NCBI GenBank assembly: GCA_903898675.1
Contig: CAIUGM010000031.1
Span: 124,001-188,000, forward strand
From: an uncultured Verrucomicrobiota bacterium
GTDB taxonomy: Bacteria > Verrucomicrobiota > Verrucomicrobiia > Opitutales > Opitutaceae
DNA length: 64,000 bases
Reading direction: 5' to 3'
Within the stretch, counting starts at the first letter, position 1. Each line of letters begins with the position of its first letter. Below, in pieces: positions 1 through 9,630 of this stretch. A model generated the notes under the pieces. The model was not told the origin of the DNA. It did no database searches and saw nothing but the letters and a program-made list of their open reading frames with translations. The position numbers and the translations under genes were made by a program.

Positions 1-804
1 TCCCTCGCCTGCCCCTGGGCGCACCGGACCCTGATCGTGCGCCACCTCAAGGGCCTCGATGCCGTCATCGGCGTCACGGTGGTCGATCCGGTCCGCACCG
101 ACGAGGAGGGCTGGGCCTTCCGCGACGGGCCCGGCCACTCGGCCGACCCGGTCAATGGTTTTCATTTTCTGCGCGAAGCGTATGTCGCCACCGCCGCCGG
201 CTTCCGCGGGCGCTGGACCGTGCCGGTCCTCTGGGACAAGCAAACCCGGCGGATCATCAACAACTCCGAGGACGACATCTGCCGGATGTTCAACGATGAG
301 TTCGCCGCGCCCGCGACGACCCCCGGGCTGTTTCCTCCGGCGCTCGCGCCCGCCCAGGCCGACCTGAGTGCGCGGATCTACGAGCAGATCAACAACGGGG
401 TCTACCGGGCCGGCTTTGCCACGAGCCAGGCCGCCTACGAGAAGGCGGCCCGTGAAGTCTTTGCCCTGCTCGACGAACTCGAGGCGCGGCTGGCGGGGCA
501 GCGCTTTCTCCTGGGCGCAAAATCCGTCGAGACCGACTGGCGGCTGTTCTGCACCCTGGTGCGGTTCGACGCGGTTTACCACGGGCACTTCAAGTGCAAC
601 CTGCGGCGGATCGTGGACTACCCCAACCTGCAGGGTTACCTGCAGGATCTTTATCAAACCCCCGGCATCGCGGCCACGGTGAACCTCGATCACATCAAGC
701 GGCACTACTACGTCACGCACACCGAGATCAACCCGACGCAGATCGTCCCGATCGGCCCGGAGCTGGCGCTGACGGCGCCGCATGACCGGGCCCGGTTTGG
801 ATAA
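1..804 (+). CDS. yqjG: Glutathionyl-hydroquinone reductase (Xi-class GST), 5' truncated
   Basis: The reading frame is open from base 1, so the gene starts before the window; 267 codons remain. The first visible residues include the CPWAHR motif, whose cysteine (bases 10-12) is the catalytic Cys of the YqjG/ECM4 family. These enzymes use glutathione to reduce glutathionyl-hydroquinones released during quinone detoxification. The all-helical GST C-terminal part follows, with the family-like stretch TDWRLFCTLVRFD and HIKRHYYVTH near the end. Cytosolic. It may serve the same quinone-stress physiology as the Mhq-like genes near 52-54 kb (inference). The N-terminal 40-60 residues lie outside the window. 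Confidence 0.93.
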   Translation, partial: SLACPWAHRTLIVRHLKGLDAVIGVTVVDPVRTDEEGWAFRDGPGHSADPVNGFHFLREAYVATAAGFRGRWTVPVLWDKQTRRIINNSEDDICRMFNDEFAAPATTPGLFPPALAPAQADLSARIYEQINNGVYRAGFATSQAAYEKAAREVFALLDELEARLAGQRFLLGAKSVETDWRLFCTLVRFDAVYHGHFKCNLRRIVDYPNLQGYLQDLYQTPGIAATVNLDHIKRHYYVTHTEINPTQIVPIGPELALTAPHDRARFG

Positions 805-856
805 AGTGTTACACGAAAGGATGGATTTTAAAAAACCCGCACAGAGTAACCACGCC

Positions 857-939
857 TGTCATCCTGAACGAAGTGAAGGATCCAGTGGCACAACCGATAC
901 CAACATCATCCTGGATTCTTCGCGTCGCTCAGAATGACA
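857..939. repeat. Dispersed palindromic intergenic repeat
   Basis: Two 29-base arms (857-885 and 911-939) are inverted copies of each other with five mismatches, separated by 25 bases. The left arm begins TGTCATCCTGAACGAAG and the right arm ends CTCAGAATGACA. It sits in the 216-base gap between the hydroquinone reductase and the DUF1697 gene. This motif type (TGTCATTCTGAGCGAAGCGAAG) is common between genes in many bacterial genomes. I see no gene in it; it could act as a transcript-end hairpin. Confidence 0.8.
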
Positions 940-1020
940 ACCCACTGAAATTGAATCCGGGTTGATCCGTGAAATCCGTGGTCAACCTGCTGTCGTATTT
1001 TATCCCGATCCGCCAAAACC

Positions 1021-1575
1021 ATGCCCCACTACATCGCCTTTCTCCGCGGGATCAACCTGGGCAAGCGCCGGCCGGAGATGGCCGGGCTGCGGCGGCTCTT
1101 CACGCAGCTGAAATTCACCGACGTCGCGACCTTCATCGCCAGCGGCAATATCATCTTCGCGAGCAAGACGGCGGACCGCCGCAAACTCGAAACGCAAATC
1201 CAGGATCACCTGGAGGAATCCCTCGGCTATGCGGTGGACACCTTCGTCCGCACCCGCGCGGAAGTGGCGGCGGTCGCCGCGTTCCGGCCATTTGCGGAAG
1301 CCGACCTCGCCAATCCCGCCCACACGGTGCACGCCGGTTTCCTGCAGGAGGCGCTCACCCCCGCCCAGCACCGCGGCCTGCTCGCCTGCCGGACGGACGT
1401 GGATGAATTCTGCGTGAACGGCCGGGAGTACTACTGGCTCTGCCGGATCAAGAGCAACGAATCCAAGGCCTGGACATCACCGGCCATGCGCGCGCTCAAG
1501 CTACCCACCTCGTCGATGCGCAATGTCACCACGGTCCGCAAGCTGGCCGCTCTCTACCCGGCACCCGGTGCGTAG
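1021..1575 (+). CDS. DUF1697 domain protein
   Basis: A 184-residue protein that opens with the family signature HYIAFLRGINLGKRRPEM and contains FIASGNIIF around residues 39-47. This matches DUF1697, a widespread cytosolic family of about 180 residues with no established biochemical role. Full length for the family. It stands alone, with a palindromic repeat upstream and a convergent small gene downstream. No function is assigned. Confidence 0.85.
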   Translation: MPHYIAFLRGINLGKRRPEMAGLRRLFTQLKFTDVATFIASGNIIFASKTADRRKLETQIQDHLEESLGYAVDTFVRTRAEVAAVAAFRPFAEADLANPAHTVHAGFLQEALTPAQHRGLLACRTDVDEFCVNGREYYWLCRIKSNESKAWTSPAMRALKLPTSSMRNVTTVRKLAALYPAPGA

Positions 1576-1591
1576 GAGGAACCGTTTAACC

Positions 1592-1846
1592 TCAACCCTT
1601 CTTGGCCAGGAGTTGCGCAAGCACTGCGGGCTGCACCTCGCCCTGGACGGCATGCAGGTGGTGCAGCACGCCCATGCGGTCATCGGCGCTGGCGGACGAA
1701 ATCTCGAGCATCCAGTCCTCGGTCTTGGGCGCTGAAACGACAATCTCGTCGGACCAGGCGATGACCTCGGCCGCGGTAACGAAGCCCTCGGTGATGCCGC
1801 GGATGAAATACTCGGCCATGGTACGGTGGTTGGCAGGTGTCTCCAT
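1592..1846 (-). CDS. Small hypothetical protein
   Basis: An 84-residue protein starting METPANHRTMAEYF. It is acidic and soluble, with no signal peptide or membrane segment. I chose the ATG at 1846; a second ATG ten codons in (1819) is equally possible, and a longer frame reaches 1912 but adds a low-complexity N-terminus. It lies 79 bases downstream of the FtsX-like permease on the same strand, so it may be cotranscribed. I do not recognise a family. Confidence 0.55.
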   Translation of the reverse strand: METPANHRTMAEYFIRGITEGFVTAAEVIAWSDEIVVSAPKTEDWMLEISSASADDRMGVLHHLHAVQGEVQPAVLAQLLAKKG

Positions 1847-1925
1847 AAGTTGCCGCCTAACGCAGCGGGGAACCCAGCAGGAGTCGAGTGCCAAGGTGCC
1901 AATCGGCGGCAACCAAGCCGAGCGC

Positions 1926-4373
1926 CTACTCGTCGCGCAGCGCCTCGAGGGGCGAGACGCGGGACGCCCGGTAGGACGGCAGGAAGACCGCCAGCAGCAC
2001 CACGACCACCAACAACCCGGCGGTCGCGAAGAGCACGCCTACATGGACGGTTCCGACGCCGAAGAGCACACTTTGCATTGCCCGGCCGGCCGCCCAGGAA
2101 CCGACCACGCCCAGCGCGATGCCGGCCAGCAGGAGTTTCGCCCCGAGGCCGAGGAACTGGGCCAGGACCTGTTCCGGCTGCGCGCCGAGCGCCATGCGCA
2201 CACCGATTTCCCGGCGCCGCTGGCTGACCGCGTAGGCCAGCACGCCATAGGTGCCAACGGCCGCCAGCAGCAGGGCCACGCCGGCAAAGATCCCGGCGAG
2301 CACCGCGGGCGAACGGCGCGACACGAGACTGTCGTCGATCCGCACCTGCATCGGTTTCAGGTCATCCACCGGCAGCTCGGGGTCCAGCCGGAGCACGGTT
2401 TTTTTCAAAGTGGCGGCAAGGGCCTCCGGCGCCAGCGGGGTCCGTATCACGACGGAAAGCCGGCTGGAGGAATAGTTGGGGTAGCTGTAGTAGACGGCGC
2501 CCTGGGCATTGTTATCCGACAGATCGATCTGCTTCACGCTGCCTACCACGCCGACGATCGTGCACGCCTCGTCCGCCTTGAAGGTGGGACCGTTCACGAT
2601 GCGGTGTCCGACGGCGCTTTCCTTGGGCCAGTAGCGTTTCGCGAAATCCTCGTCGACCACGCAGACCTTGGTTTTGCTGTGCTGGTCGGCCTCGGTGAGG
2701 AACCGGCCGGCGACCAGCGGAATGCCGAGTGCCTGCCAGTAATCGCCGACGGCCGCCGAGGTGTAGTGGGCCCGGATGGACTCGCCGGGAGCGGGCTCGA
2801 CCCCCTCGATCGCGGTGGCGTTGTTGTCGGTCCCGCCACTGAAGGGCAGGCCGGTGGTGAGGCCGGCGGAAGTCACCCCGGGCAGGGCCCGAAGTTCGAC
2901 CAGCAGGCGGTCGATGAACGCGAGCCGCGGCTCCGTGTCCTTGTAGTTTTTCCACGGCAGGTCGATCTGGCCGGTCAGAACCTGCGCCGGTTGGAAGCCG
3001 GGCGAAGTGGCGAGGACGTGCTGCAGGCTGAGCCCGAGCAGGCCGGCGCCGGAGAGCAGCACAAAGGCGAGCGCCACCTGGGTGATGATGAACCCGTGGC
3101 GCACCCGCTGGGCGGCCCGGCTGGCGGTGCCGCCGCGGGTCTCCGCCTGCAGGACGGGCGCAAGCTTGGCGTGCAGGTTGAACCACACGATCGGCAGCGC
3201 GAGCGCGATGCCGACGACCAGGGAAACGCCCAGGGCGACGGCGGCAACCCGGCCGTCGAAGACGATGTCGGTGCCCAGCGGCAGCTGGTCGGTGCCGAGC
3301 ACGGACAGCAGGCGGATGCCGATCGCGCCGCCACCCAGGCCGAGGAGTCCGCCGCCCACGGCCAGGACCACGGTTTCCAGCATGACCTCGCGCACAATGT
3401 GGCGGCGGCTGGCGCCGAGCGCCTGCCGGACCGCGAGCTCCTTGGCGCGGCCGCTGGCGCGGATCAGGAGGAGGTTGACGAGGTTGACGCCCCCGATGAG
3501 GAGGAGCGAGAGCACCCCGCCCTGCAGGAGCAACAGAATGGGCCGGACCTCGCGCACGTGGTCCTCGTGCAGGGAATTCACCATCGTGAAATAGCCCGCG
3601 CCCTTGAGCAGCTTGGCGTAGGGATCCTCGGCCACCTGCCGGACGTTGAGGGCATCGAGCTGGGCCTTGGCCACCGCGAGCGAGGTACCGGGCGCCAGCC
3701 GGGCGATCAGCTCAAAATTATTCGAGTGCCGGCGATCAATGCCCCGCTCCTCCTTGCTGGACGCCGCGGGCACAAAAAACTGGGCGTGACTGGAAAGATA
3801 GCGGAAGCCAGGCGGCAAGACTCCGATCACGGTGACAGGCAGGCTGTCGACCTGGAACTTCCGGCCGAGGACGTTGGGGTCGGCGTTGAAATTGTTGCGC
3901 CAGTAGGCGTCGGTCAGGATCGCCACGCTGCTGTGATCGTAGCTCATCTCCTCGTCCGTGAAGGTGCGGCCGAGCACCAGCGGCACACCGAGGGTCGCGA
4001 AAAACTCCGGGGAAACGCGGGCGCGCTCGATCCGGTTGGGCGCGCCGGCCTCGCCAACGATGGCGCTGCCACCCTGGATGATGGCGGTGGACGCGAACGC
4101 CTTGATTGCCTCGCGCCGGTCATAGTAATTGGGCAGTGAGGCCCCGGCGCGCGGCACCCCGGCACCCGGGTAGCTGTTGATGGCCGTCACCAGCTGTTCG
4201 GGATGGGGAAACGGCAGCGACCGGACCAGAATGGCGTCGACGACGGCAAAGATGGCGACGTTGGCCGCGATGCAGAGGGCCAGCGTGAGCAAAACCGTCA
4301 GGGTGAAGCCGCGCTCCCGCAGGAGCCGGCGCAGGGTTTGTCTCAAATCAGCGAGGGAAAACAGCGTGGGCAC
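1926..4373 (-). CDS. ADOP-family FtsX-like ABC transporter permease
   Basis: About 815 residues with the duplicated MacB_PCD-FtsX architecture of ADOP (acidobacterial duplicated orphan) permeases. There is an N-terminal membrane anchor, a periplasmic domain, three to four central segments (around SLLLIGGVNLVNLLLI), a second periplasmic domain, three C-terminal segments, and the classic FtsX ending ASRVSPLEALRDE. No ATPase gene adjoins it, which is why the family is called orphan. Substrate unknown; such proteins may pair with MacB-type ATPases elsewhere. I prefer the GTG at 4373, which has an AGGG upstream, but a TTG at 4400 is possible. Confidence 0.9.
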   Translation of the reverse strand: MPTLFSLADLRQTLRRLLRERGFTLTVLLTLALCIAANVAIFAVVDAILVRSLPFPHPEQLVTAINSYPGAGVPRAGASLPNYYDRREAIKAFASTAIIQGGSAIVGEAGAPNRIERARVSPEFFATLGVPLVLGRTFTDEEMSYDHSSVAILTDAYWRNNFNADPNVLGRKFQVDSLPVTVIGVLPPGFRYLSSHAQFFVPAASSKEERGIDRRHSNNFELIARLAPGTSLAVAKAQLDALNVRQVAEDPYAKLLKGAGYFTMVNSLHEDHVREVRPILLLLQGGVLSLLLIGGVNLVNLLLIRASGRAKELAVRQALGASRRHIVREVMLETVVLAVGGGLLGLGGGAIGIRLLSVLGTDQLPLGTDIVFDGRVAAVALGVSLVVGIALALPIVWFNLHAKLAPVLQAETRGGTASRAAQRVRHGFIITQVALAFVLLSGAGLLGLSLQHVLATSPGFQPAQVLTGQIDLPWKNYKDTEPRLAFIDRLLVELRALPGVTSAGLTTGLPFSGGTDNNATAIEGVEPAPGESIRAHYTSAAVGDYWQALGIPLVAGRFLTEADQHSKTKVCVVDEDFAKRYWPKESAVGHRIVNGPTFKADEACTIVGVVGSVKQIDLSDNNAQGAVYYSYPNYSSSRLSVVIRTPLAPEALAATLKKTVLRLDPELPVDDLKPMQVRIDDSLVSRRSPAVLAGIFAGVALLLAAVGTYGVLAYAVSQRRREIGVRMALGAQPEQVLAQFLGLGAKLLLAGIALGVVGSWAAGRAMQSVLFGVGTVHVGVLFATAGLLVVVVLLAVFLPSYRASRVSPLEALRDE

Positions 4374-4481
4374 ACCCTGACAACACGACAGCAGTCCCAA
4401 GAGTTACAACAAATGTTCCGCTACCCAGGGGGCGGCTGGCCCGGGTCACTGGTTTTTACCGCCAAGGGTCCTGGGGGCCTC

Positions 4482-5282
4482 TCAGGTTTTGGGCCCTGCG
4501 CTCTGCTTGTCGTGGGCGTAGGGCCAGCTCGGCATGGAAAACGCGCCGCCGTCCACGTAGATCGTCTGGCCGGTCACAAAGTCCGCCTGGTCGGTCGCCA
4601 GAAAGTGGACCACCCTGGCCACATCGGCCGGCTGCCCGACCCGGTGCAGGGGCGCGACGCCGGCCCAGGTCTCCGCATAGTCCGGCGCCTCCCGCTTGGT
4701 GCGCTCCAGTTCGATCGCCCCCGGGGCCACACAGTTGACGCGGATGCCATGGGGCCCGAGTTCGAGGGCGGAAACCTTCGTGAACTGCTCGATGCCGCCC
4801 TTGGACGCGGTGTAATCCACGAGCCGGGGAAACGGCACCTTGTTGCAGCCGGAGCCGATATTGATGATCGACCCGCGCCGGCCGTGCTCGACCATCAGCT
4901 GGGCGGCGCGCTGGGTGTTGAGAAAACAGCCCTTCAAATTGGTGCGGATGACCCGGTCCCAGTCCGCTTCGGCCAGTTCCAGCAGCGGCGCCCAGGTCTG
5001 GATGCCCGCGTTGTTCACCAGCAGGTCGGGCGCGCGGCCGAACGTGGCGACGACCGAACCGAAAAAAGCCCAGACTTCAGCCTTCACGCCCGCATCGCAG
5101 CGAACGCCCAGCGCCCGCCGGCCCGACGCCTTGATCAACGCCACGACCCCGGCGGCCTCGGTCTCATCGCCGAGATGGGAAAAGGCGACATCCCAACCAT
5201 GACCCGCGAGTGTGACGGCAATCTCGCGGCCGATGCCGCGGCTTGCGCCTGTAACCACTGCCAGTCGTGTCGTAGCTGTCAT
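4482..5282 (-). CDS. SDR-family oxidoreductase
   Basis: A 266-residue classical short-chain dehydrogenase. It has the nucleotide-binding motif VVTGASRGIGRE at the N-terminus, the structural NNAG motif (VNNAGIQ), a catalytic Ser in NIGSG, and YTASK with the catalytic Tyr and Lys. The C-terminus ends VTGQTIYVDGG, typical of FabG/glucose-dehydrogenase-like members. The conserved Arg after the TGASRGIG loop and the FabG resemblance suggest NADP(H), but the substrate cannot be read from sequence. I chose the ATG at 5282 rather than a TTG three codons upstream. Divergent from the binding-protein gene that follows. Confidence 0.9.
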   Translation of the reverse strand: MTATTRLAVVTGASRGIGREIAVTLAGHGWDVAFSHLGDETEAAGVVALIKASGRRALGVRCDAGVKAEVWAFFGSVVATFGRAPDLLVNNAGIQTWAPLLELAEADWDRVIRTNLKGCFLNTQRAAQLMVEHGRRGSIINIGSGCNKVPFPRLVDYTASKGGIEQFTKVSALELGPHGIRVNCVAPGAIELERTKREAPDYAETWAGVAPLHRVGQPADVARVVHFLATDQADFVTGQTIYVDGGAFSMPSWPYAHDKQSAGPKT

Positions 5283-5388
5283 GGCGGCCAACCATGACTG
5301 GCCCTCTTTCCCTCAACAACCACTTTCAGCACCCGGCCCGTTCCCCGCTGGCTTGCCACAGGGCATGATTTTGCTCCTCTTTCCCTGC

Positions 5389-6519
5389 ATGTCTTCGCGC
5401 TTCCGCCGGTCCTTCCTCCTGCTCGCGATTCTCCCGCTGATCGCGTCTGCCAGCCCGACCGGCGAGCCGGTGAAACTGGGATTCTTCATGTCGATCACCG
5501 GCCGGGATGCGTCCTTTGGCGAAGCCGCCCTGCGTGGCGCCCGCCTCGCCATCGACGACGTCAACGCCGCGGGCGGCATCCTCGGCCGGCCGGCCGAGCT
5601 CGTGGTCGAGGACAACCGGTCGCTGCCCGGCGAGTCCGCCACCGCGGTGAAGAAACTCATCGCCCGCGACAAGGTCGTCGCCCTGATCGGCGAGTGCGCC
5701 TCGTCCCGCACGCTGGAAGCCGCCCCGCTCGCGCAGGCCGCGGGCCTGCCCCTGGTGACACCGGCCTCGACCAACCCGCGGGTGACCGCCGTGGGCGATT
5801 GTATTTTCCGCATGTGCTTCGCCGACCCGTTCCAGGGTGAGGTACTCGCCAACTATGCCTGGAAGCAACTCGGGCTGCGGCGGGCCGCGCTGCTCATCGA
5901 TCCCGGCGCGCCCTACTCCGTCGGCCTGGCCGAGGTTTTTTCGCGGACCTTTACCGCCCTCGGCGGCCGGATCGTCGCCTCGCAAAAGTACAGCGGGGGC
6001 GACAAGGACCTGCGCGCGCAGCTCACCGCCATCCGCAGCGCCCAACCCGATACCATTTTTCTGCCCGGCTACTACGTCGAGGCCGGACTCGCGGCCCAGC
6101 AGGCCCGCGAACTCGGCTTGAAGGCGACGCTGCTGGGTGGTGACGGATTCGAGGCGCCGCAACTGATCGAGATCGGCGGGGCCGCGCTCAACGGCACTTA
6201 TTACTCGACGCATTACTCCGCGGAGAGCCAGAGCCCGGCGTCGCAGCGGTTCGTGGCCGCCTACCAGGCGCGTTATGGCGGCGTGCCGGTCGGCCTCGCC
6301 GCGCTGACCTACGACGCGATCAAGCTGATTGCCGACGCCATCACCCGCGCCGGCGGCACGGACCGGGTCGCCTTGCGCAAGGCGCTCGCCGCCACCCACG
6401 ATTTCCCCGGGGTGACCGGCCGCACGACCCTGGACGAACACCGCGACGCGGTGAAGGAAGCCGCGATCATCACGGTGCGCGACGGCCGGTGCGTCTTTGT
6501 CGACAGCATCCGGCCGTAG
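5389..6519 (+). CDS. Branched-chain amino acid-type ABC substrate-binding protein
   Basis: A 376-residue periplasmic binding protein of the Leu/Ile/Val (LivJ/LivK, Peripla_BP_6) family. It has a signal peptide (MSSRFRR, a hydrophobic stretch, cleavage likely after IASA). The fold signature runs VKLGFFMSITGRDASFGE, then ARLAIDDVNAAGGILGRPAELV. No permease or ATPase gene is adjacent, so either the transporter partners lie elsewhere or it works as a sensor-like binding protein. The ligand is unknown. The start at 5389 was chosen because it gives a proper signal peptide; an upstream ATG at 5365 would add eight residues. Confidence 0.88.
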   Translation: MSSRFRRSFLLLAILPLIASASPTGEPVKLGFFMSITGRDASFGEAALRGARLAIDDVNAAGGILGRPAELVVEDNRSLPGESATAVKKLIARDKVVALIGECASSRTLEAAPLAQAAGLPLVTPASTNPRVTAVGDCIFRMCFADPFQGEVLANYAWKQLGLRRAALLIDPGAPYSVGLAEVFSRTFTALGGRIVASQKYSGGDKDLRAQLTAIRSAQPDTIFLPGYYVEAGLAAQQARELGLKATLLGGDGFEAPQLIEIGGAALNGTYYSTHYSAESQSPASQRFVAAYQARYGGVPVGLAALTYDAIKLIADAITRAGGTDRVALRKALAATHDFPGVTGRTTLDEHRDAVKEAAIITVRDGRCVFVDSIRP

Positions 6520-6597
6520 CCAGTCATGCCGACGACAGTGGAGGGCGTTGACCTCAACCCGCCGGCTGGAAATCCGCGGCCGTTGAATCAAGCGGGT

Positions 6598-6670
6598 CTC
6601 GCGAAGGAATCGAAGGCCACGAAGGTTTGAGCCGAAGTGTTTTTCTTCGCCCCTTGGATTCCTTCGCGAG
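6598..6670. repeat. Dispersed palindromic repeat (CTCGCGAAGGAATC family)
   Basis: A perfect 14-base inverted repeat: CTCGCGAAGGAATC at 6598-6611 and its complement at 6657-6670, around a 45-base interior. It lies between the binding-protein gene and the small membrane-protein gene (convergent). Arms with the same CTCGCGAAG core recur at 39440-39519. It may serve as a bidirectional transcription end. Confidence 0.8.
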
Positions 6671-6703
6671 CCAACCTTTGAAAAGTGCGACCCGCCCAGC
6701 CAC

Positions 6704-6886
6704 TCAGCGGCTCCAGTCGCGCAGGAAAATCATCGAGCCCAGCAAGGCGATGAACCCGAGGATAAGGATGGCCAGGCCCAGCCGCGCGAGCTTTGTGTGC
6801 TCATGGTCCTCCTCATTGAAATAATAGATCGCGCCACCGGCCATGATGATCGCGAGCGAAACGACGATGCCGGCCTGAAAACTCAT
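6704..6886 (-). CDS. Small two-helix membrane protein
   Basis: A 60-residue protein with two predicted membrane helices (about residues 4-22 and 34-53) joined by a short charged loop NEEDHEHTKLAR. Its ATG overlaps the stop codon of the XerC/D gene by four bases, so the two are translationally coupled. I do not recognise a family. The length and coupling argue that it is a real gene rather than a chance frame. Confidence 0.6.
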   Translation of the reverse strand: MSFQAGIVVSLAIIMAGGAIYYFNEEDHEHTKLARLGLAILILGFIALLGSMIFLRDWSR

Positions 6887-7848
6887 TTTTTCACGCGATT
6901 GCGGGGGTGATGCCGGGCATGTTGGTCAAGTAGCCGGGAATTTTCAACTGCCGTGTAGATCTGGGTCGTCCCGATGCTGGCATGGCCGAGCATCTCCTGG
7001 ATGGCGCGCAAATCGGCGCCGCCGCTGAGCAGGTGCGTGGCGAAGGAGTGGCGGAGCAGGTGGGGTTTGACCCGCTTGGTGATCCCGGCCTTCACCGCAT
7101 ATTTTTTGACGATGACCCAGAGGGTCTTCCGGGAGATGGCCCGGCCGCGCTCGCTGATGAACAGCTCGCTGCCCGTGCGGGGTTTGACCAGCCGGGACCG
7201 GGCGGAGGCGAGGTAGGTGACCACGGCGTCGCGCGCCTGGTTGCCCAGCGGAATGACCCGCTCCTTCGAGCCCTTGCCGAAAACGCGGACAAAACCGTGC
7301 TCGAGGTCAACCTGCTGCAGCGACAGCCCGCTCAATTCGGAGATGCGCAGGCCGCTCGAATAAAACAGCTCGAGCATGGCCCGGTCGCGGATGGCATACG
7401 CATCGCCGCCGGTCGGGGCTGCCAGCAGTTTCGCCATGTCCGACTCGGAAAGCGTCTCCGGCAGTTTCCGGCGCAGCTTGGGGCCGGTCAGGAGGGCGGT
7501 GGGATCGTCCGGGCGCACCTGTTCGCGGACGAGATGGCGGCAAAGCATGCGGACCGCACTGAGCTTGCGGGACTGGCTGGCCGCGGAAAGGCCGTCGTCA
7601 CTCAGTCCGTGCAACCAGGCGGTGAGCGCCTTGGCCGACACCTTGGCCCAGCCGGCAGCCCCGTGCCTTTTGAGAAAATGGGAAGCCTGCCGCAAATCGC
7701 TCTCGTAGGACTTGGCGGTGTTGCGCGAGAGGCCGCGCTCCAATTCAAGGTAACCGAGGAAGCGGTCGATCTCGTCGGCAAAACCCCGGGGAGACGGCGG
7801 CAGCGGTTCGGGCCTGGCCGCGGGCGGGGTTACGTCGCGCTTCTTCAC
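6883..7848 (-). CDS. xerD: Tyrosine recombinase XerC/XerD
   Basis: A 321-residue recombinase. An N-terminal SAM-like DNA-binding domain (residues ~25-110, FLGYLELERGLSRNTAKSYE) precedes the catalytic domain. Visible catalytic elements are the first Arg in SSGLRISELSGL, the HLLRHSFATHLL box (His, Arg), the following His in MLGHASIGTTQIYT, and the nucleophilic Tyr in TQIYTAV. Such enzymes resolve chromosome dimers at dif. The N-terminal ~20 residues are proline-rich and nonconserved. GTG start at 7848. XerC versus XerD cannot be settled without a tree. Confidence 0.92.
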   Translation of the reverse strand: MKKRDVTPPAARPEPLPPSPRGFADEIDRFLGYLELERGLSRNTAKSYESDLRQASHFLKRHGAAGWAKVSAKALTAWLHGLSDDGLSAASQSRKLSAVRMLCRHLVREQVRPDDPTALLTGPKLRRKLPETLSESDMAKLLAAPTGGDAYAIRDRAMLELFYSSGLRISELSGLSLQQVDLEHGFVRVFGKGSKERVIPLGNQARDAVVTYLASARSRLVKPRTGSELFISERGRAISRKTLWVIVKKYAVKAGITKRVKPHLLRHSFATHLLSGGADLRAIQEMLGHASIGTTQIYTAVENSRLLDQHARHHPRNRVKK

Positions 7849-7869
7849 GGCACAAACCCGGCCGGCGCG

Positions 7870-8133
7870 TCAATAGCGGCGCGGACGACGGGGACCCGGA
7901 GGCGGCAGATTGGTCTCGCGGATGCGGTAGGTGATCCGGGCCTTGTCGAGATCGTAGGGGCTCATCTCCATCTTCACCTTGTCGCCCGCGGCGATCTTGA
8001 TGAAGTGCTTGCGCAGCTTGCCCGAGATGTGGGCCAGAACCGTGTGACCGTTGTCGAGTTGCACGCGAAACATCGTGCCGGGAAGGACGGTCGTAATCTT
8101 GCCCTCCACTTCAATCACTTTGCCGTCAGACAT
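7870..8133 (-). CDS. infA: Translation initiation factor IF-1
   Basis: An 87-residue S1/OB-fold protein. It carries the family segments [35 protein letters not shown] and [24 protein letters not shown]-1 binds the 30S A site during initiation. It has a C-terminal arginine/proline-rich tail beyond the usual ~72 residues. It lies 21 bases upstream of the recombinase gene on the same strand and is divergent from tadA. Confidence 0.96.
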   Translation of the reverse strand: MSDGKVIEVEGKITTVLPGTMFRVQLDNGHTVLAHISGKLRKHFIKIAAGDKVKMEMSPYDLDKARITYRIRETNLPPPGPRRPRRY

Positions 8134-8267
8134 GGTTGTGGGAGGGGTGCGGGCTGGATTTGGTCATGCAGGAAGAGCTAATAAAAGCCCCTTGTAACTG
8201 GGGAATTCCCTCCGTAGTCAAGGCTTTACCCACCTGCGCAAAACGCCGCTTGGGCCGGCCCGCCAAA

Positions 8268-8789
8268 ATGCACCCAGAAACCCGCCCGTCCCTGCCCTGT
8301 CCCTTCGACAAGGTTCACCCGTCGCAATTGGTGCGGGACGACGAGTTTTACATGTGGCAGGCCTACAATCTGGCGATCGACGCCTGGCGGCAGGACGAGG
8401 TTCCGATCGGGGCGGTGATCGAGCTGGGCGGCGAAATCATCGGCGCGGCTTTCAACCAACGGGACGGCACCCGCGACCCAACCGCGCACGCGGAGATCCT
8501 TGCCCTCGGTCAGGCGGCCCAGGCCGTCGCCAACTGGCGGCTGGTCGGGGCCACGCTCTACGTCACGAAGGAGCCCTGCCCCATGTGTTCGGGCGCGACG
8601 CTGATGGCGCGACTCAAGCGCGTCGTCTATGCCGTGCCGGACACGAAGATGGGTTGCCTCGGCGGTGCGCTTGACCTGAACGGGCTGCCCCATTCAAACC
8701 ATCATCTGGAGATCACGCGCGGCGTGTTGGAAAAACCCTGCCTGGAGCTGCTACGGGCCTATTTCCAATTGAAGCGAAGGGACGACTGA
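8268..8789 (+). CDS. tadA: tRNA-specific adenosine deaminase TadA
   Basis: A 173-residue zinc deaminase that converts A34 to inosine in tRNA-Arg(ACG). The catalytic HAE motif is in TAHAEILALG, and the zinc Cys pair is in KEPCPMCSGATLMARL. C-terminal helices follow. I chose the ATG at 8268 (MHPETRPSL). The frame stays open upstream to 8136 but that stretch overlaps the divergent infA leader and has no conserved look. A GTG at 8331 is a further alternative. Confidence 0.93.
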   Translation: MHPETRPSLPCPFDKVHPSQLVRDDEFYMWQAYNLAIDAWRQDEVPIGAVIELGGEIIGAAFNQRDGTRDPTAHAEILALGQAAQAVANWRLVGATLYVTKEPCPMCSGATLMARLKRVVYAVPDTKMGCLGGALDLNGLPHSNHHLEITRGVLEKPCLELLRAYFQLKRRDD

Positions 8790-8910
8790 AGCGGACGGAC
8801 CGGTCATAGGGGGCAACACCCCATGATCGTGAAACGCCGGAAAGTTGACGGAAGCGGCTTCGCGTGCACACTAGCCGGACATTAGCGATCAACCTAAACC
8901 CACGATCATC

Positions 8911-9540
<630 letters not shown>

Positions 9541-9571
9541 GCGCCCCTCCGATTCAATTCCTACCAGCCGC

Positions 9572-9592
9572 GCCGCAGGGTGCGGCTTTTTT
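9572..9592 (+). terminator. Rho-independent terminator after sod
   Basis: GCCGCA-GGG-TGCGGC forms a perfect six-pair stem (9572-9577 with 9581-9586) followed directly by six T (9587-9592). It lies 31 bases past the sod stop codon and also separates it from the convergent cyclase gene. Confidence 0.85.
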
Positions 9593-9630
9593 ATGGGCGG
9601 GCGCCGGGCCAGCGCGTCCGGCGGACGCGC

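Noticed and set aside
6883-7848. The tyrosine recombinase as the integrase of a mobile island
   Set aside because: It looks like a chromosomal XerC/XerD, sits beside infA, and there is no tRNA, att repeat or phage gene nearby.
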